From NCBI GenBank assembly GCA_046757565.1, contig JBHHYN010000048.1, positions 1 to 18,765 of the forward strand: 18,765 nt of DNA. The letters are read 5' to 3'. Both the position numbers and the translations under genes were made by a program. Positions 7,505 to 14,901 of this stretch are shown here, in pieces. Numbering within the stretch: position 1 is the stretch's first letter; each line of letters opens with the position of its first letter. The notes under the pieces are model-generated. The model did not search any database and was not told the DNA's origin. It saw nothing but the letters and a program-made list of their open reading frames with translations. The DNA is from JBHHYN01 sp046757565 (GTDB lineage Bacteria > Pseudomonadota > Gammaproteobacteria > Eutrophobiales > Eutrophobiaceae).

Positions 7505-10009
7505 TTATCCATCCGCCAGATGACCTTCCCTCTTGTACTCCCTGGTTCCGTGTTGCCCATCTATTTTTTGTTTGCCCGGTGCCGCAGCAAGCGTTCCCGT
7601 TCCGATCACACCAAGCCGCTGGTAGGCCTCATACTCTTCGTCAGACAGACCCAGGAAATCCTGAAACACCACGTCGTTATCACCGCCGAACAGGGGTGCG
7701 GCTGCGGTCACATCACCCGGCGTCTCGGAAAGATCATATGGGGAAAACAGATAAACCTGCTTACCCATTAGCGGATGCCGGCGCCATCGCCAGACACGAA
7801 GTTGCCGTAACTGGGGATCGGAAAAAATATCGGCGATGGTGTTTACCGGGCAGGCATGGACCCCGGCGTTCTGCAAGTCACAGGCGGTTTCGTGCGCATC
7901 CCTCACCCGGCACCAGCCTTCCAGGATATCGTTCAATACCTCCTCGTTGTCCTTACGCGCGCTCTCATCGGTGAAGCGCGGATCGTCCGCCAGTTCACGG
8001 TGACCCATCACCGTTATCAAGGCGTTGAACTCATCGTCCGACCAGCAGGAGAGGGTCAGCCATCTGTCATCACGACAACGATAAGCGCCGTGGGGCACGG
8101 CCACCGGATCAAAATTCCCTGCACGCTTGGCGACAACGCCCCTGTTATGATAATCCAGCAGGGCGCCGCCAAGAAAGAAAAGACCGGTTTCGTATTGAGA
8201 GAGATCGATCCAGCAGCCTGTTCCGGTGCGGCGGCTTTTCTCCAATGCAGCCAATACTGCTGCCGCACCGAAATTCGACGCGATGAAATCGATGTAAGGT
8301 CCGTACAATAACATGGGCGGACCATCCGCCATACCGGTAAGGTGGGAAAATCCCGCCAGTGCCGATAGCTGTGATCCGAATCCCGGCGTATGGGCGCGCG
8401 GCCCGGTCTGTCCCATGTTGCATGTCGACAGCATCACCAGATCGGGATGGGTCTTTGCGAAGGTGTCGTAACCCAGTCCCAGGCGCGCCATGGCGCCCGG
8501 ACGCATATTCTCGATGACAACGTCCGCCCACTCCATCAACCGCCGGGCCAGTTCCAGGCCACCGGTTTTTTTGACATCAAGGGTGACGGCATATTTGGAA
8601 TCGTTAAAATAGGCGAAACAGCCCCCGCGGTTGAGGCCCGGTTTGCCGTCCTTGAAAGGGGGATATTCCAGGCGGAAGCCGTCAGGGCGGTTGGGAGACT
8701 CTACGTGAACGACGCTGGCTCCGAAGTTCGCCAGGATTTTTCCGATTTGCGGACCGGCGGCGTAGCCGCCGAACTCCACCACCTTGACCCCGTACAAGGC
8801 ATCTCCCGTAGATGCCGCGCTGACCGGCCCGCTCTTCTCTGTATCCCGGTTTGGTGATGCGTCTCCAATGCCAAGCCCTTCCAGTAACGTCTGGACATTT
8901 TTATCACCGCACGAAAGGGATTGTTTCAAGGGGGGTCGCTTACCGTCAAGCAGGTAAAAGACGCCACAGTGCCTTTGCCGCCTTCCGTCCGTTCCCGGCA
9001 AATCATTCCAGAATTGCCGCGCCTGCAGCTGTGGATCGGCGGCGATATCGGCCACGGTAAAAACCGGATAACCGAGAAGTTCACGTTCGCTCGCACCTTC
9101 CAGGAACTCCCGCTTTGTCAATGTAGCGAAGAACCGGGCAATGGGTCCTTCGATGGCGTCGACCTCCGCCTGGCCGGCCTGTACGGGATCGAAACTGTCC
9201 CAATCGATTTCGTCTAAAATGCCCGGATCGGAGCCGGACGCCCGCATCCATTCAAGCAGTTGCTTATTGGTACGGCGGCCGGCGCTTCCCCCATAGACGA
9301 TGAAATTCAGGTAACCGTCCTTGCAAGGCCAGAACGCCCGGTAACGGGCGCCCGTAATGGAGCGTCCTACGGTGAACGAACCGGCCCGGGCCGGTATTGT
9401 TCCGGTCATATCCCGCCACACCGGGGCATGCGCCAACGCAGGCAGGATGCAGGCCTGGGCCGAGACCTGGACCTCTTGACCCCGGTTGATGACACGGCGG
9501 GCGTTGAGCGCCAGCAGTGCACCCACCGCAGCCTGCACACCTGTCCAGGCATAGGATTGCGGGATAGAGATGCGCACCGGTGTCGAGTCCGGTTCCCCGG
9601 CGAGCGACATGGCGCCACCCGCGGCCATCAGCTCAATGTCCGTGGCCCGCCAGTGAGCGCGCGGCCCGGTATTTCCGAAAGGCGTGATGCGCACAAGGAT
9701 CAGATTCCTGTTAAGCCGGCTCAACCGTTCAAAATTGAATCGCGATACGGCCTCTTTCCCGGGTTGGGCGCACAGGATAACGATATCCATCTTTGTCATG
9801 ATACTGTCCAGCGCCTGCCTGCCGGATTCATTGTCGATATCAATGATGAGCAACCGTTTATTGACGTTACAGGCCTGCCACTCCGGATCGTCTATCGATG
9901 CACCAGATGGTTCGATCTTGACGACCTCCGCCCCCAGATCGGCAAGGACGCGGCCCGCGAGCCAACCCAGCCGGTCGCTGCAATCAAGTACCCGATGGCC
10001 TGTCAGCAT
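7505..10009 (-). CDS. Fused double class III CoA-transferase (CaiB/BaiF x2), first domain lacking catalytic Asp
   Basis: An 834-residue protein made of two tandem CaiB/BaiF domains, about 1-385 and 405-800, twice the length of a usual family member and similar in plan to DddD. Both halves carry the nucleotide-fold entry motif (VLADLGAEVVKIEPS; ILANFGASVVHVES). The second half has the catalytic Asp at D574, in GPYIDFIAS, which in the family forms the glutamyl/aspartyl-CoA anhydride. At the aligned site of the first half (IPQSYAWTG) there is Tyr153, so that half should be structural or only bind CoA. It should move CoA onto a carboxylic acid intermediate in the cytosol. ATG 10009 is chosen because AAGGGATAGGG precedes it; a longer frame from TTG 10069 would overlap the UbiD gene. 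The gap to hyuA is 33 bp. Confidence 0.9.
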   Translation of the reverse strand: MLTGHRVLDCSDRLGWLAGRVLADLGAEVVKIEPSGASIDDPEWQACNVNKRLLIIDIDNESGRQALDSIMTKMDIVILCAQPGKEAVSRFNFERLSRLNRNLILVRITPFGNTGPRAHWRATDIELMAAGGAMSLAGEPDSTPVRISIPQSYAWTGVQAAVGALLALNARRVINRGQEVQVSAQACILPALAHAPVWRDMTGTIPARAGSFTVGRSITGARYRAFWPCKDGYLNFIVYGGSAGRRTNKQLLEWMRASGSDPGILDEIDWDSFDPVQAGQAEVDAIEGPIARFFATLTKREFLEGASERELLGYPVFTVADIAADPQLQARQFWNDLPGTDGRRQRHCGVFYLLDGKRPPLKQSLSCGDKNVQTLLEGLGIGDASPNRDTEKSGPVSAASTGDALYGVKVVEFGGYAAGPQIGKILANFGASVVHVESPNRPDGFRLEYPPFKDGKPGLNRGGCFAYFNDSKYAVTLDVKKTGGLELARRLMEWADVVIENMRPGAMARLGLGYDTFAKTHPDLVMLSTCNMGQTGPRAHTPGFGSQLSALAGFSHLTGMADGPPMLLYGPYIDFIASNFGAAAVLAALEKSRRTGTGCWIDLSQYETGLFFLGGALLDYHNRGVVAKRAGNFDPVAVPHGAYRCRDDRWLTLSCWSDDEFNALITVMGHRELADDPRFTDESARKDNEEVLNDILEGWCRVRDAHETACDLQNAGVHACPVNTIADIFSDPQLRQLRVWRWRRHPLMGKQVYLFSPYDLSETPGDVTAAAPLFGGDNDVVFQDFLGLSDEEYEAYQRLGVIGTGTLAAAPGKQKIDGQHGTREYKREGHLADG

Positions 10010-10035
10010 CCCTATCCCTTCAGGTAACAGCCGGA

Positions 10036-11613
10036 TCAGCGGCCGGTCCGTGCCAGTGACATCACCCAACCGTGCATGCGTGACTTGGCCTTGGCAATGT
10101 CCTCCGGACTAAAGAAGTCCCCGGGTTGTACCTTATCCACCGGGTAGACAGGACGGTGGAAGTCTTGCTCGTAACCGAACGGCACCGTTGCGTCAATCCC
10201 CATGCCACCCTCGAAGCGAGTATTCGAAGCGGTCCAGTCTTTCTCACCCGCGGTCATCCTTTCGGTAGGCTGGAACGTCTGGCCAATCCCCCCGGGCAAC
10301 GGATTCAGGATATCAGTATGTGGGTTCACGCGTGTTGTCAGACACCAGATGATGTCATCCATCGAATAAATGTCGGTATCCATGCTTACCGCTATGGCCA
10401 GCCGCATACCCTGCGAACAGGAGAGGATGGCCGCCAGAAAATTACGCTGCCAGCCCTCTTCAATGGTATTGCGCTTGTTCACCTGAATGATGCAGCCACC
10501 CCAGTCCGTCATACAGTAGGGAATGTGCACATCCTGGACGATCCCGGGCTGCAGCCGCTGGCATAATTCGTAGATGGCCGCCTCGCGAATCGTGGTATCG
10601 ATATTTGAGTCGTCCATCGTATGCACGCCCAGCGGAAAGATAATGGGTTTCCCTTCACGCCTGCGCAGGGTAATCGCGGTCACATGGAATGTCGGGGCCT
10701 TGTAGGCCTTGCCCATATAGCCGGCCCATTCCGGATGAAAGAAGGTCTTGCCCTGGACACCGGCTTCCTCCGCCTCCGCCGTCTCGTAGCGCTTGTCACG
10801 AGGATGGAGATAACCCTCGAGGACATATTCGGATTCAGCGACCGCATAGGCATCGACAGTGCGTGCCTTGACGATCTTGACAGGCGCCCCCTGGATAGCG
10901 CCGGCGGCGCCGAGTTCGTCACAGCCCTTCGGCAATACGACATAATCGAACCCTCCACCGGCGATCAGGGTACAGGCCGGTGGAAGGCCGAAGCAGACCG
11001 TAAGCGGAACCGGATCTTCGTCGCGATAGTGCCTGGTCATGATCTGCCACATGTGCGATCCGGGTGAAATCTGCAGAGTGCCCACGTTGCCCCAGCGGAA
11101 ATTCATCCTGTTATAGCCAATATGGCTGCCTCCATCGAAATAGTCGCCCACAACGACGGTATTACCGGACCCGACCGTCAACTCGGGCTCAAGTTCGGTG
11201 TGCCGGATCGCCATAATGTATTTGTTTACATCGAGATCGTCGGTGATCACCTCTTCCTGACAGGGTGCCTCCTCCTGGGCAATTTCTTCAAGGGGTAAAG
11301 GATGGGTAATCGCGTGGGCCAGTCTGACCGTGCGATCCACTGCTCCGTCGAAACCGAACATCCTGTCGATTACGTTGATGTCAGAGAAAAGGTTGGTAAC
11401 GGCGCGGACGTGTGGTTTGCCTTTAACGTTGTGAAAAAGTATTGGTGGGCCGCCATCCATGTGCTTTTGCAGACCGGTAATCTCCAGATCCGGATCCACC
11501 TCTTTATCGGTCTCAATCAGCTCACCCTCCTGTCTGAGCCACTCGAGTGAGGCGCGTAAACTTGTAAGGCCCATTTCAGCAGCAGTACGCATTTTCCTGA
11601 CTTTCTTATCCAT
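10036..11613 (-). CDS. UbiD-family prenylated-FMN (de)carboxylase
   Basis: A 525-residue cytosolic UbiD-family protein (PF01977). Visible family regions are HIGYNRMNFRWG (164-175), the site around the conserved Arg that contacts the cofactor phosphate, and the acidic E-x3-E-G stretch in ESEYVLEGYLHP (260-271), followed by GKPIIFPLG. UbiD enzymes need prenylated FMN from a UbiX flavin prenyltransferase, which is not in this window. They reversibly (de)carboxylate aromatic, heteroaromatic (indole-3-carboxylate, pyrrole-2-carboxylate) or alpha,beta-unsaturated acids. The start at ATG 11613 is strongly supported by GAGGAGGACACT immediately upstream; a 43-codon in-frame extension toward 11739 runs through the promoter region and is unlikely. 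It is the first gene of the minus-strand operon, read divergently from marR. Confidence 0.92.
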   Translation of the reverse strand: MDKKVRKMRTAAEMGLTSLRASLEWLRQEGELIETDKEVDPDLEITGLQKHMDGGPPILFHNVKGKPHVRAVTNLFSDINVIDRMFGFDGAVDRTVRLAHAITHPLPLEEIAQEEAPCQEEVITDDLDVNKYIMAIRHTELEPELTVGSGNTVVVGDYFDGGSHIGYNRMNFRWGNVGTLQISPGSHMWQIMTRHYRDEDPVPLTVCFGLPPACTLIAGGGFDYVVLPKGCDELGAAGAIQGAPVKIVKARTVDAYAVAESEYVLEGYLHPRDKRYETAEAEEAGVQGKTFFHPEWAGYMGKAYKAPTFHVTAITLRRREGKPIIFPLGVHTMDDSNIDTTIREAAIYELCQRLQPGIVQDVHIPYCMTDWGGCIIQVNKRNTIEEGWQRNFLAAILSCSQGMRLAIAVSMDTDIYSMDDIIWCLTTRVNPHTDILNPLPGGIGQTFQPTERMTAGEKDWTASNTRFEGGMGIDATVPFGYEQDFHRPVYPVDKVQPGDFFSPEDIAKAKSRMHGWVMSLARTGR

Positions 11614-11728
11614 AGTGTCCTCCTCTTTATTTAAATTGCGTTCGCAGCGCATTTTATCAGTCAATTCCCAGGGCCAACCCGCTCCGGTCCGCCTGTTCAA
11701 TGCCGCCGTTCGATAACTGGAAATATGA

Positions 11729-11757
11729 CTTATATACAATTAATAATAGATATCTAA
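11729..11757 (-). promoter_or_regulatory. Candidate promoter of the UbiD-CoA transferase-HyuAB-E1 operon
   Basis: On the minus strand a TATAAG -10 box (CTTATA on the plus strand, 11729-11734) lies 17 bp from a weak -35, TTAGAT (plus-strand 11752-11757), which falls inside the inverted repeat. This predicts a leader of about 110 nt before ATG 11613. The weak -35 buried in the operator fits regulation by the adjacent MarR protein. Box matches are seen; activity is inferred. Confidence 0.4.
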
Positions 11758-11779
11758 TCATTAGATATCAAATTATTAA
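11740..11779. promoter_or_regulatory. Long inverted repeat, probable MarR operator
   Basis: The core GATATCTAA (11749-11757), spacer TCA, TTAGATATC (11761-11769) is a perfect 21-bp palindrome. Beyond a one/two-base offset the flanks TTAATAAT (11740-11747) and ATTATTAA (11772-11779) are again perfectly complementary, so almost 40 bp is symmetric. It sits between the divergent ubiD-type and marR genes and overlaps the predicted -35 of the former, the usual position for a MarR-family autoregulatory operator. Confidence 0.7.
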
Positions 11780-11787
11780 AATATATT

Positions 11788-11816
11788 TTGAATAATTCCA
11801 GAATATCAGCTATAAG
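11788..11816 (+). promoter_or_regulatory. Candidate sigma70 promoter of marR
   Basis: TTGAAT (11788-11793) and TATAAG (11811-11816) are separated by 17 bp, a good fit to sigma70 boxes (4/6 and 5/6). It lies just downstream of the palindrome and 51 bp before ATG 11867. Confidence 0.5.
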
Positions 11817-11866
11817 GAAGAGACGATCAACCGTAGTTAGGCCCACTAAACGGAGTGGATTAGCGG

Positions 11867-12331
11867 ATGGCACGGCCAAAGTTTGAACTCCCCACTGATG
11901 AAAGCGTTGGCTATCTTGTGCGATCATTACATCGTTCATTCAATAGAGTTTTAGCACAGAGAATAGCTCACGCCAACCTTACTAATGCACAATGGTTTTT
12001 TCTCAGGGCATTATGGGAGAATAACTTTATCTCGCAGAGAGAACTCAGTAATTCGATAGGCTTGACCGAGCCCACAACGGTCTCCGCCTTGAAAATTATG
12101 GAAAAAAACGGCCTCATACAGCGCAAGCGGGACACGAAAGATGCACGCCGGGTTATTGTGCGGCTGACCAGAAAAGGGCAGCGACTCAAAGATCGCCTGC
12201 TTCCCTGTGCCTATGAAATCAATCAAGTGGCACTGAAGGGAATATCCGCAGGAGAAATCAGGCAATTGAAACAATTATTACTCCGCATGAGGAAACGTTT
12301 GGAAGAAGAGGCCACAAAGTCTAAATTGTAG
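11867..12331 (+). CDS. MarR-family transcriptional regulator
   Basis: A 154-residue winged helix-turn-helix protein. Residues 1-50 form the dimerisation helices. The recognition region runs about 56-80 (SQRELSNSIGLTEPTTVSALKIME), and the wing is DTKDARRVIVRLT (89-101), the most conserved MarR segment; the long C-terminal helices (about 115-150) complete the dimer interface. MarR proteins usually repress divergent genes and release DNA on binding an aromatic acid or its CoA thioester. It is transcribed away from the UbiD-CoA transferase-HyuAB-E1 operon and toward the trp-like genes, so it could control both. GGAG at 11852-11855 is the ribosome site. Base composition is AT-richer than in the operon to its left. 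Confidence 0.93.
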   Translation: MARPKFELPTDESVGYLVRSLHRSFNRVLAQRIAHANLTNAQWFFLRALWENNFISQRELSNSIGLTEPTTVSALKIMEKNGLIQRKRDTKDARRVIVRLTRKGQRLKDRLLPCAYEINQVALKGISAGEIRQLKQLLLRMRKRLEEEATKSKL

Positions 12332-12483
12332 AAAGCCGGTTTCGATCTAACAAATGTTATTACTGAAAGCAAACTCCTACCCTTTGATATCGGTATCGCC
12401 AGCGATATGAAAAACAGATAATCATGCTTTAAGTAAAAATAAATCAAATTGAAATATATGCCCGGACAGTATAGGTTATTTCA
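12332..12483 (+). promoter_or_regulatory. Intergenic region before trpD: possible promoter and MarR half-site
   Basis: This 152-bp AT-rich gap contains TTTGATATC (12383-12391), identical to 9 bases of one arm of the big palindrome (minus-strand reading). It also has a small hairpin TATCG-CCAG-CGATA (12393-12406). Possible promoter boxes are TTGATA (12384-12389) with TATGAA (12406-12411) at 16 bp, or TTGAAA (12449) with TATAGG (12470) at a short 15 bp. There is no TGG codon anywhere in the gap, so no tryptophan-rich attenuator leader peptide is possible, and no strong terminator is seen. Confidence 0.35.
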
Positions 12484-13491
12484 ATGACGATAGAAGACCT
12501 GATAAATAATCTGATCGAAAACAGAAACATCGAGACAAACGACCTGAAATCCTGTTTTGCAGAATTCTGTGATGGCGTACCTTATCCGCCCGAGCAGTTA
12601 GCTGCGCTACTGGCATTGCTGCGAGCTCGTGGAGAGACATCAGAGCAACTGGCAGGGACAGCTGAGACTTTCCTGGAAAGAGCAATAACCATTGATATGC
12701 CGGAAGCCTCTGTTTGCCTGGTCGGAACAGGTGGCGATGGTACAGGTACATTCAACATCAGTACGACAGCATCTTTACTGGTTGCAGCCTGCGGTGTCCC
12801 GGTCCCCAAACATGGTAGCCGCTCGGTAACCAGCAAATGCGGCAGCGCCGATGTTCTGGAAGAGCTTGGAATTGCCACAGACCTCGGGCCTGAGAAAGCG
12901 GCATACAGTCTGAAAAACTACGGTTTTACCTTTTTATTTGCACAAACATATCACCCTGCTTTCCAATATATTTCTCCGATACGTAAAGCACTCAAGGTGA
13001 GAACAATGTTTAATATTATGGGGCCGTTATTGCACCCCGGTAATGTCAAACGCCAGGTAGTTGGTGTGTTTGATCTCAAACTGATAAGCGTGGTTGCCGG
13101 TGCATTGTCAGCGCTGGGGCATATCAAAACCATGGTTGTGTGTTCAGAAGATGGCCTGGATGAAATATCACTGACAGGATTGACTCATGCGAAGCTGGTT
13201 GAGGGCGACTCCATTAGTGATTTAACCATTAATCCTGAAGATTACGGTTTTACCTTGTGTTCGATAGCGGATTTGAAAGGCGGTGATGCCAGGGAAAATG
13301 CGCAGATTACGCGTGATATTTTTGCCGGGGGGAAAGGCCCTAAATCGGATATTGTTGTCCTGAATAGTGGAATAGCACTATACCTTAGTGGCAAGGTAGA
13401 CAGTATTGAAGAAGGTATTGAGATGGCACGACCTGTTCAGGAGAGTGGCAAGGCCCTTGAATTTATTGAAAGACTTAAAGAGGTGAAGTAA
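12484..13491 (+). CDS. trpD: Anthranilate phosphoribosyltransferase (TrpD-like, altered pocket)
   Basis: A 335-residue TrpD-fold protein: a small helical domain (about 1-70) and a PRPP-binding alpha/beta domain. Retained motifs are GTGGDG (81-86), NIST (91-94), KHG (109-111), SKCGSADVLE (117-126), RKALKVRT (167-174) and the metal-binding DE (226-227). The family reaction joins anthranilate and PRPP to phosphoribosyl-anthranilate. Several anthranilate-site residues differ from the usual pattern: KHGNR is KHGSR (Ser112), FAPxxHPA is FAQTYHPA (Gln154), and GPLxNPA is GPLLHPG. It may therefore take a substituted or different aromatic amine. The ribosome site is weak (TAGG before ATG 12484). It is the first gene of a five-gene cluster lacking trpE and trpG; trpC follows after 2 bp. 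Confidence 0.9.
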   Translation: MTIEDLINNLIENRNIETNDLKSCFAEFCDGVPYPPEQLAALLALLRARGETSEQLAGTAETFLERAITIDMPEASVCLVGTGGDGTGTFNISTTASLLVAACGVPVPKHGSRSVTSKCGSADVLEELGIATDLGPEKAAYSLKNYGFTFLFAQTYHPAFQYISPIRKALKVRTMFNIMGPLLHPGNVKRQVVGVFDLKLISVVAGALSALGHIKTMVVCSEDGLDEISLTGLTHAKLVEGDSISDLTINPEDYGFTLCSIADLKGGDARENAQITRDIFAGGKGPKSDIVVLNSGIALYLSGKVDSIEEGIEMARPVQESGKALEFIERLKEVK

Positions 13492-13493
13492 CA

Positions 13494-14276
13494 ATGGCAT
13501 TTTCAGATATTACCGGGGAAACGCTTCAGCGCGTCGCAATGGACAAGCAGACATATCCCCTGGAACTGGTTCAAAATGAAACCCTGTTTGATAACCAGGC
13601 GGATAATTTTGAGGCAGCCTTCAAGCCTGGCGACATCAATATTATTACGGAAATAAAATATGGCAGTCCATCCAGGGGAAAAATTTTTGATCCGGCCATT
13701 GTACCACCAACCGAAGTGGCAAGAGCCTATATTGATAACGGGACGAAAGCTTTATCAATTCTTACCGAACCGAAATACTTTAACGGCTCTTATGATTATT
13801 TGACGGCGGTACGTAGGGAAAATCCGCATATCCCCATCATCATGAAAGATTTTTACCTCGATTCATACCAGATCTATCTTGCCCGATATTTGGGCGCCAG
13901 TGTAGCGCTGTTAGTAGTTCGATATCTGGATGAAGTGCAGTTAAAGGATTATTACGACCTGACTGTTGAATTGGGATTGAGTGCTTTAGTGGAAGTTCAT
14001 GATGTGACCGAGCTGGAGATAGCCGGCAAAATTGGCTGTAAGGTCATGGGTGTGAATAATCGCAATTTGAAGACGCTGGCGATTGATCTTACTGTTGCCA
14101 GGGATATGGCGCAGTATTTTCCTGATGATGTGATCAAAATTTGTGAAAGCGGAGTTTTCACTCGTGCGGAAATCGATACTTTCTCCGAACTGGGCTATGA
14201 CGGGTTTCTCATTGGTACATCATTGATGCTTGATGGCCGCCCTGGTGAAGCGCTGAATGAACTCATTAACGGTTAA
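13494..14276 (+). CDS. trpC: Indole-3-glycerol-phosphate synthase
   Basis: A 260-residue (beta/alpha)8 barrel that converts CdRP to indole-3-glycerol phosphate with loss of CO2 and water. All catalytic positions are kept: E53 and K55 (ITEIK), the general-acid Lys118 (IMKDF), E167 (LVEVHD), N188 (GVNNR), and E218-S219 (CESG). Phosphate-site stretches SPS (58-60) and GTSLM (241-245) are also present. The segment SILTEPKYFNGSYDYL and IPIIMKDF resembles archaeal-type IGPS more than the usual proteobacterial SVLTD form. A good ribosome site (AGAGGTG) sits at the end of trpD. The coding sequence is intact and looks active. Confidence 0.95.
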   Translation: MAFSDITGETLQRVAMDKQTYPLELVQNETLFDNQADNFEAAFKPGDINIITEIKYGSPSRGKIFDPAIVPPTEVARAYIDNGTKALSILTEPKYFNGSYDYLTAVRRENPHIPIIMKDFYLDSYQIYLARYLGASVALLVVRYLDEVQLKDYYDLTVELGLSALVEVHDVTELEIAGKIGCKVMGVNNRNLKTLAIDLTVARDMAQYFPDDVIKICESGVFTRAEIDTFSELGYDGFLIGTSLMLDGRPGEALNELING

Positions 14277-14901
14277 AATCAAGATATGCGGCCTGACCCG
14301 TTATGAGGATGCGGCCCTGGCCGCACAATTGGGCGCATGGGGGTTGGGATTTATATTCAGCGACAACAGCCCGCGCAGCTGTCCTGTGAAAGTGGCTGGA
14401 GAGATAATCCAGAGACTGGAAAAAGATCAGATTGAGGTTGAAAAAGTCGGTGTTTTTCTCGACCAGCCTGCTGAAGAAGTCAATAGAATCGCTGCGGAAG
14501 TCGGATTGACCTTCGCTCAGTTACACGGTTCTGAGTCACCGGTAGATTGTGCCAGGGTTGAGGTTAAAGTGTTAAAGGCCATTCAGCAACTGAACCTGAA
14601 TGATCCAGAAATTCTCGATGCTTACCCTTACTGGTTGCTGATGGACGCGACCCGTGCCGGTGATAATTGGGGGGGAACAGGACACATCGCTGATTGGCTT
14701 CAGGCGAAAACAATTGCCCGGCGTTACCCGCTGTTTTTAGCCGGCAACCTTGGGTCTGACAACATTGTTCAGGCGCTGGAAGCGGTTCACCCGTTTGGTG
14801 TGGACCTTTCGTCCAGCATTGAGGTGAGTCCTGGGATTAAGGACCATGATAAACTGCGTCAGCTTTTCCATGTGTTAAAAGACGCAGGTTATATTCGCTG
14901 A
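14257..14901 (+). CDS. trpF: Phosphoribosylanthranilate isomerase
   Basis: A 214-residue (beta/alpha)8 protein catalysing the Amadori rearrangement of phosphoribosyl-anthranilate to CdRP. The general base Cys11 (KICG) and general acid Asp130 (LLMDA) are present, as are AQLHG (87-91), GGTG (139-142), AGN (162-164) and the phosphate-binding VDLSSSIE (182-189), where most relatives have VDVSSGVE. It overlaps the end of trpC by 20 bp, and ATG 14257 is the only usable start. Its last codons (ATT CGC TGA) overlap the region where the TrpB-like reading frame must begin, an unusual junction described in the findings. Confidence 0.94.
   Translation: MNSLTVKIKICGLTRYEDAALAAQLGAWGLGFIFSDNSPRSCPVKVAGEIIQRLEKDQIEVEKVGVFLDQPAEEVNRIAAEVGLTFAQLHGSESPVDCARVEVKVLKAIQQLNLNDPEILDAYPYWLLMDATRAGDNWGGTGHIADWLQAKTIARRYPLFLAGNLGSDNIVQALEAVHPFGVDLSSSIEVSPGIKDHDKLRQLFHVLKDAGYIR

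Noticed and set aside
10010..10069. TTG start for the double CoA-transferase
   Set aside because: It would overlap the UbiD coding end by 34 bp, while ATG 10009 has a good ribosome site and begins directly with the family's conserved first strand.
11614..11739. N-terminal extension of the UbiD-family protein
   Set aside because: It would run through the predicted promoter; a near-ideal GAGGAGG site precedes ATG 11613, and the extra residues show no family similarity.
12332..12483. Tryptophan attenuator, T-box or TrpR operator before trpD
   Set aside because: No TGG codon, no terminator/antiterminator pair and no recognisable TrpR-like site in this short gap.
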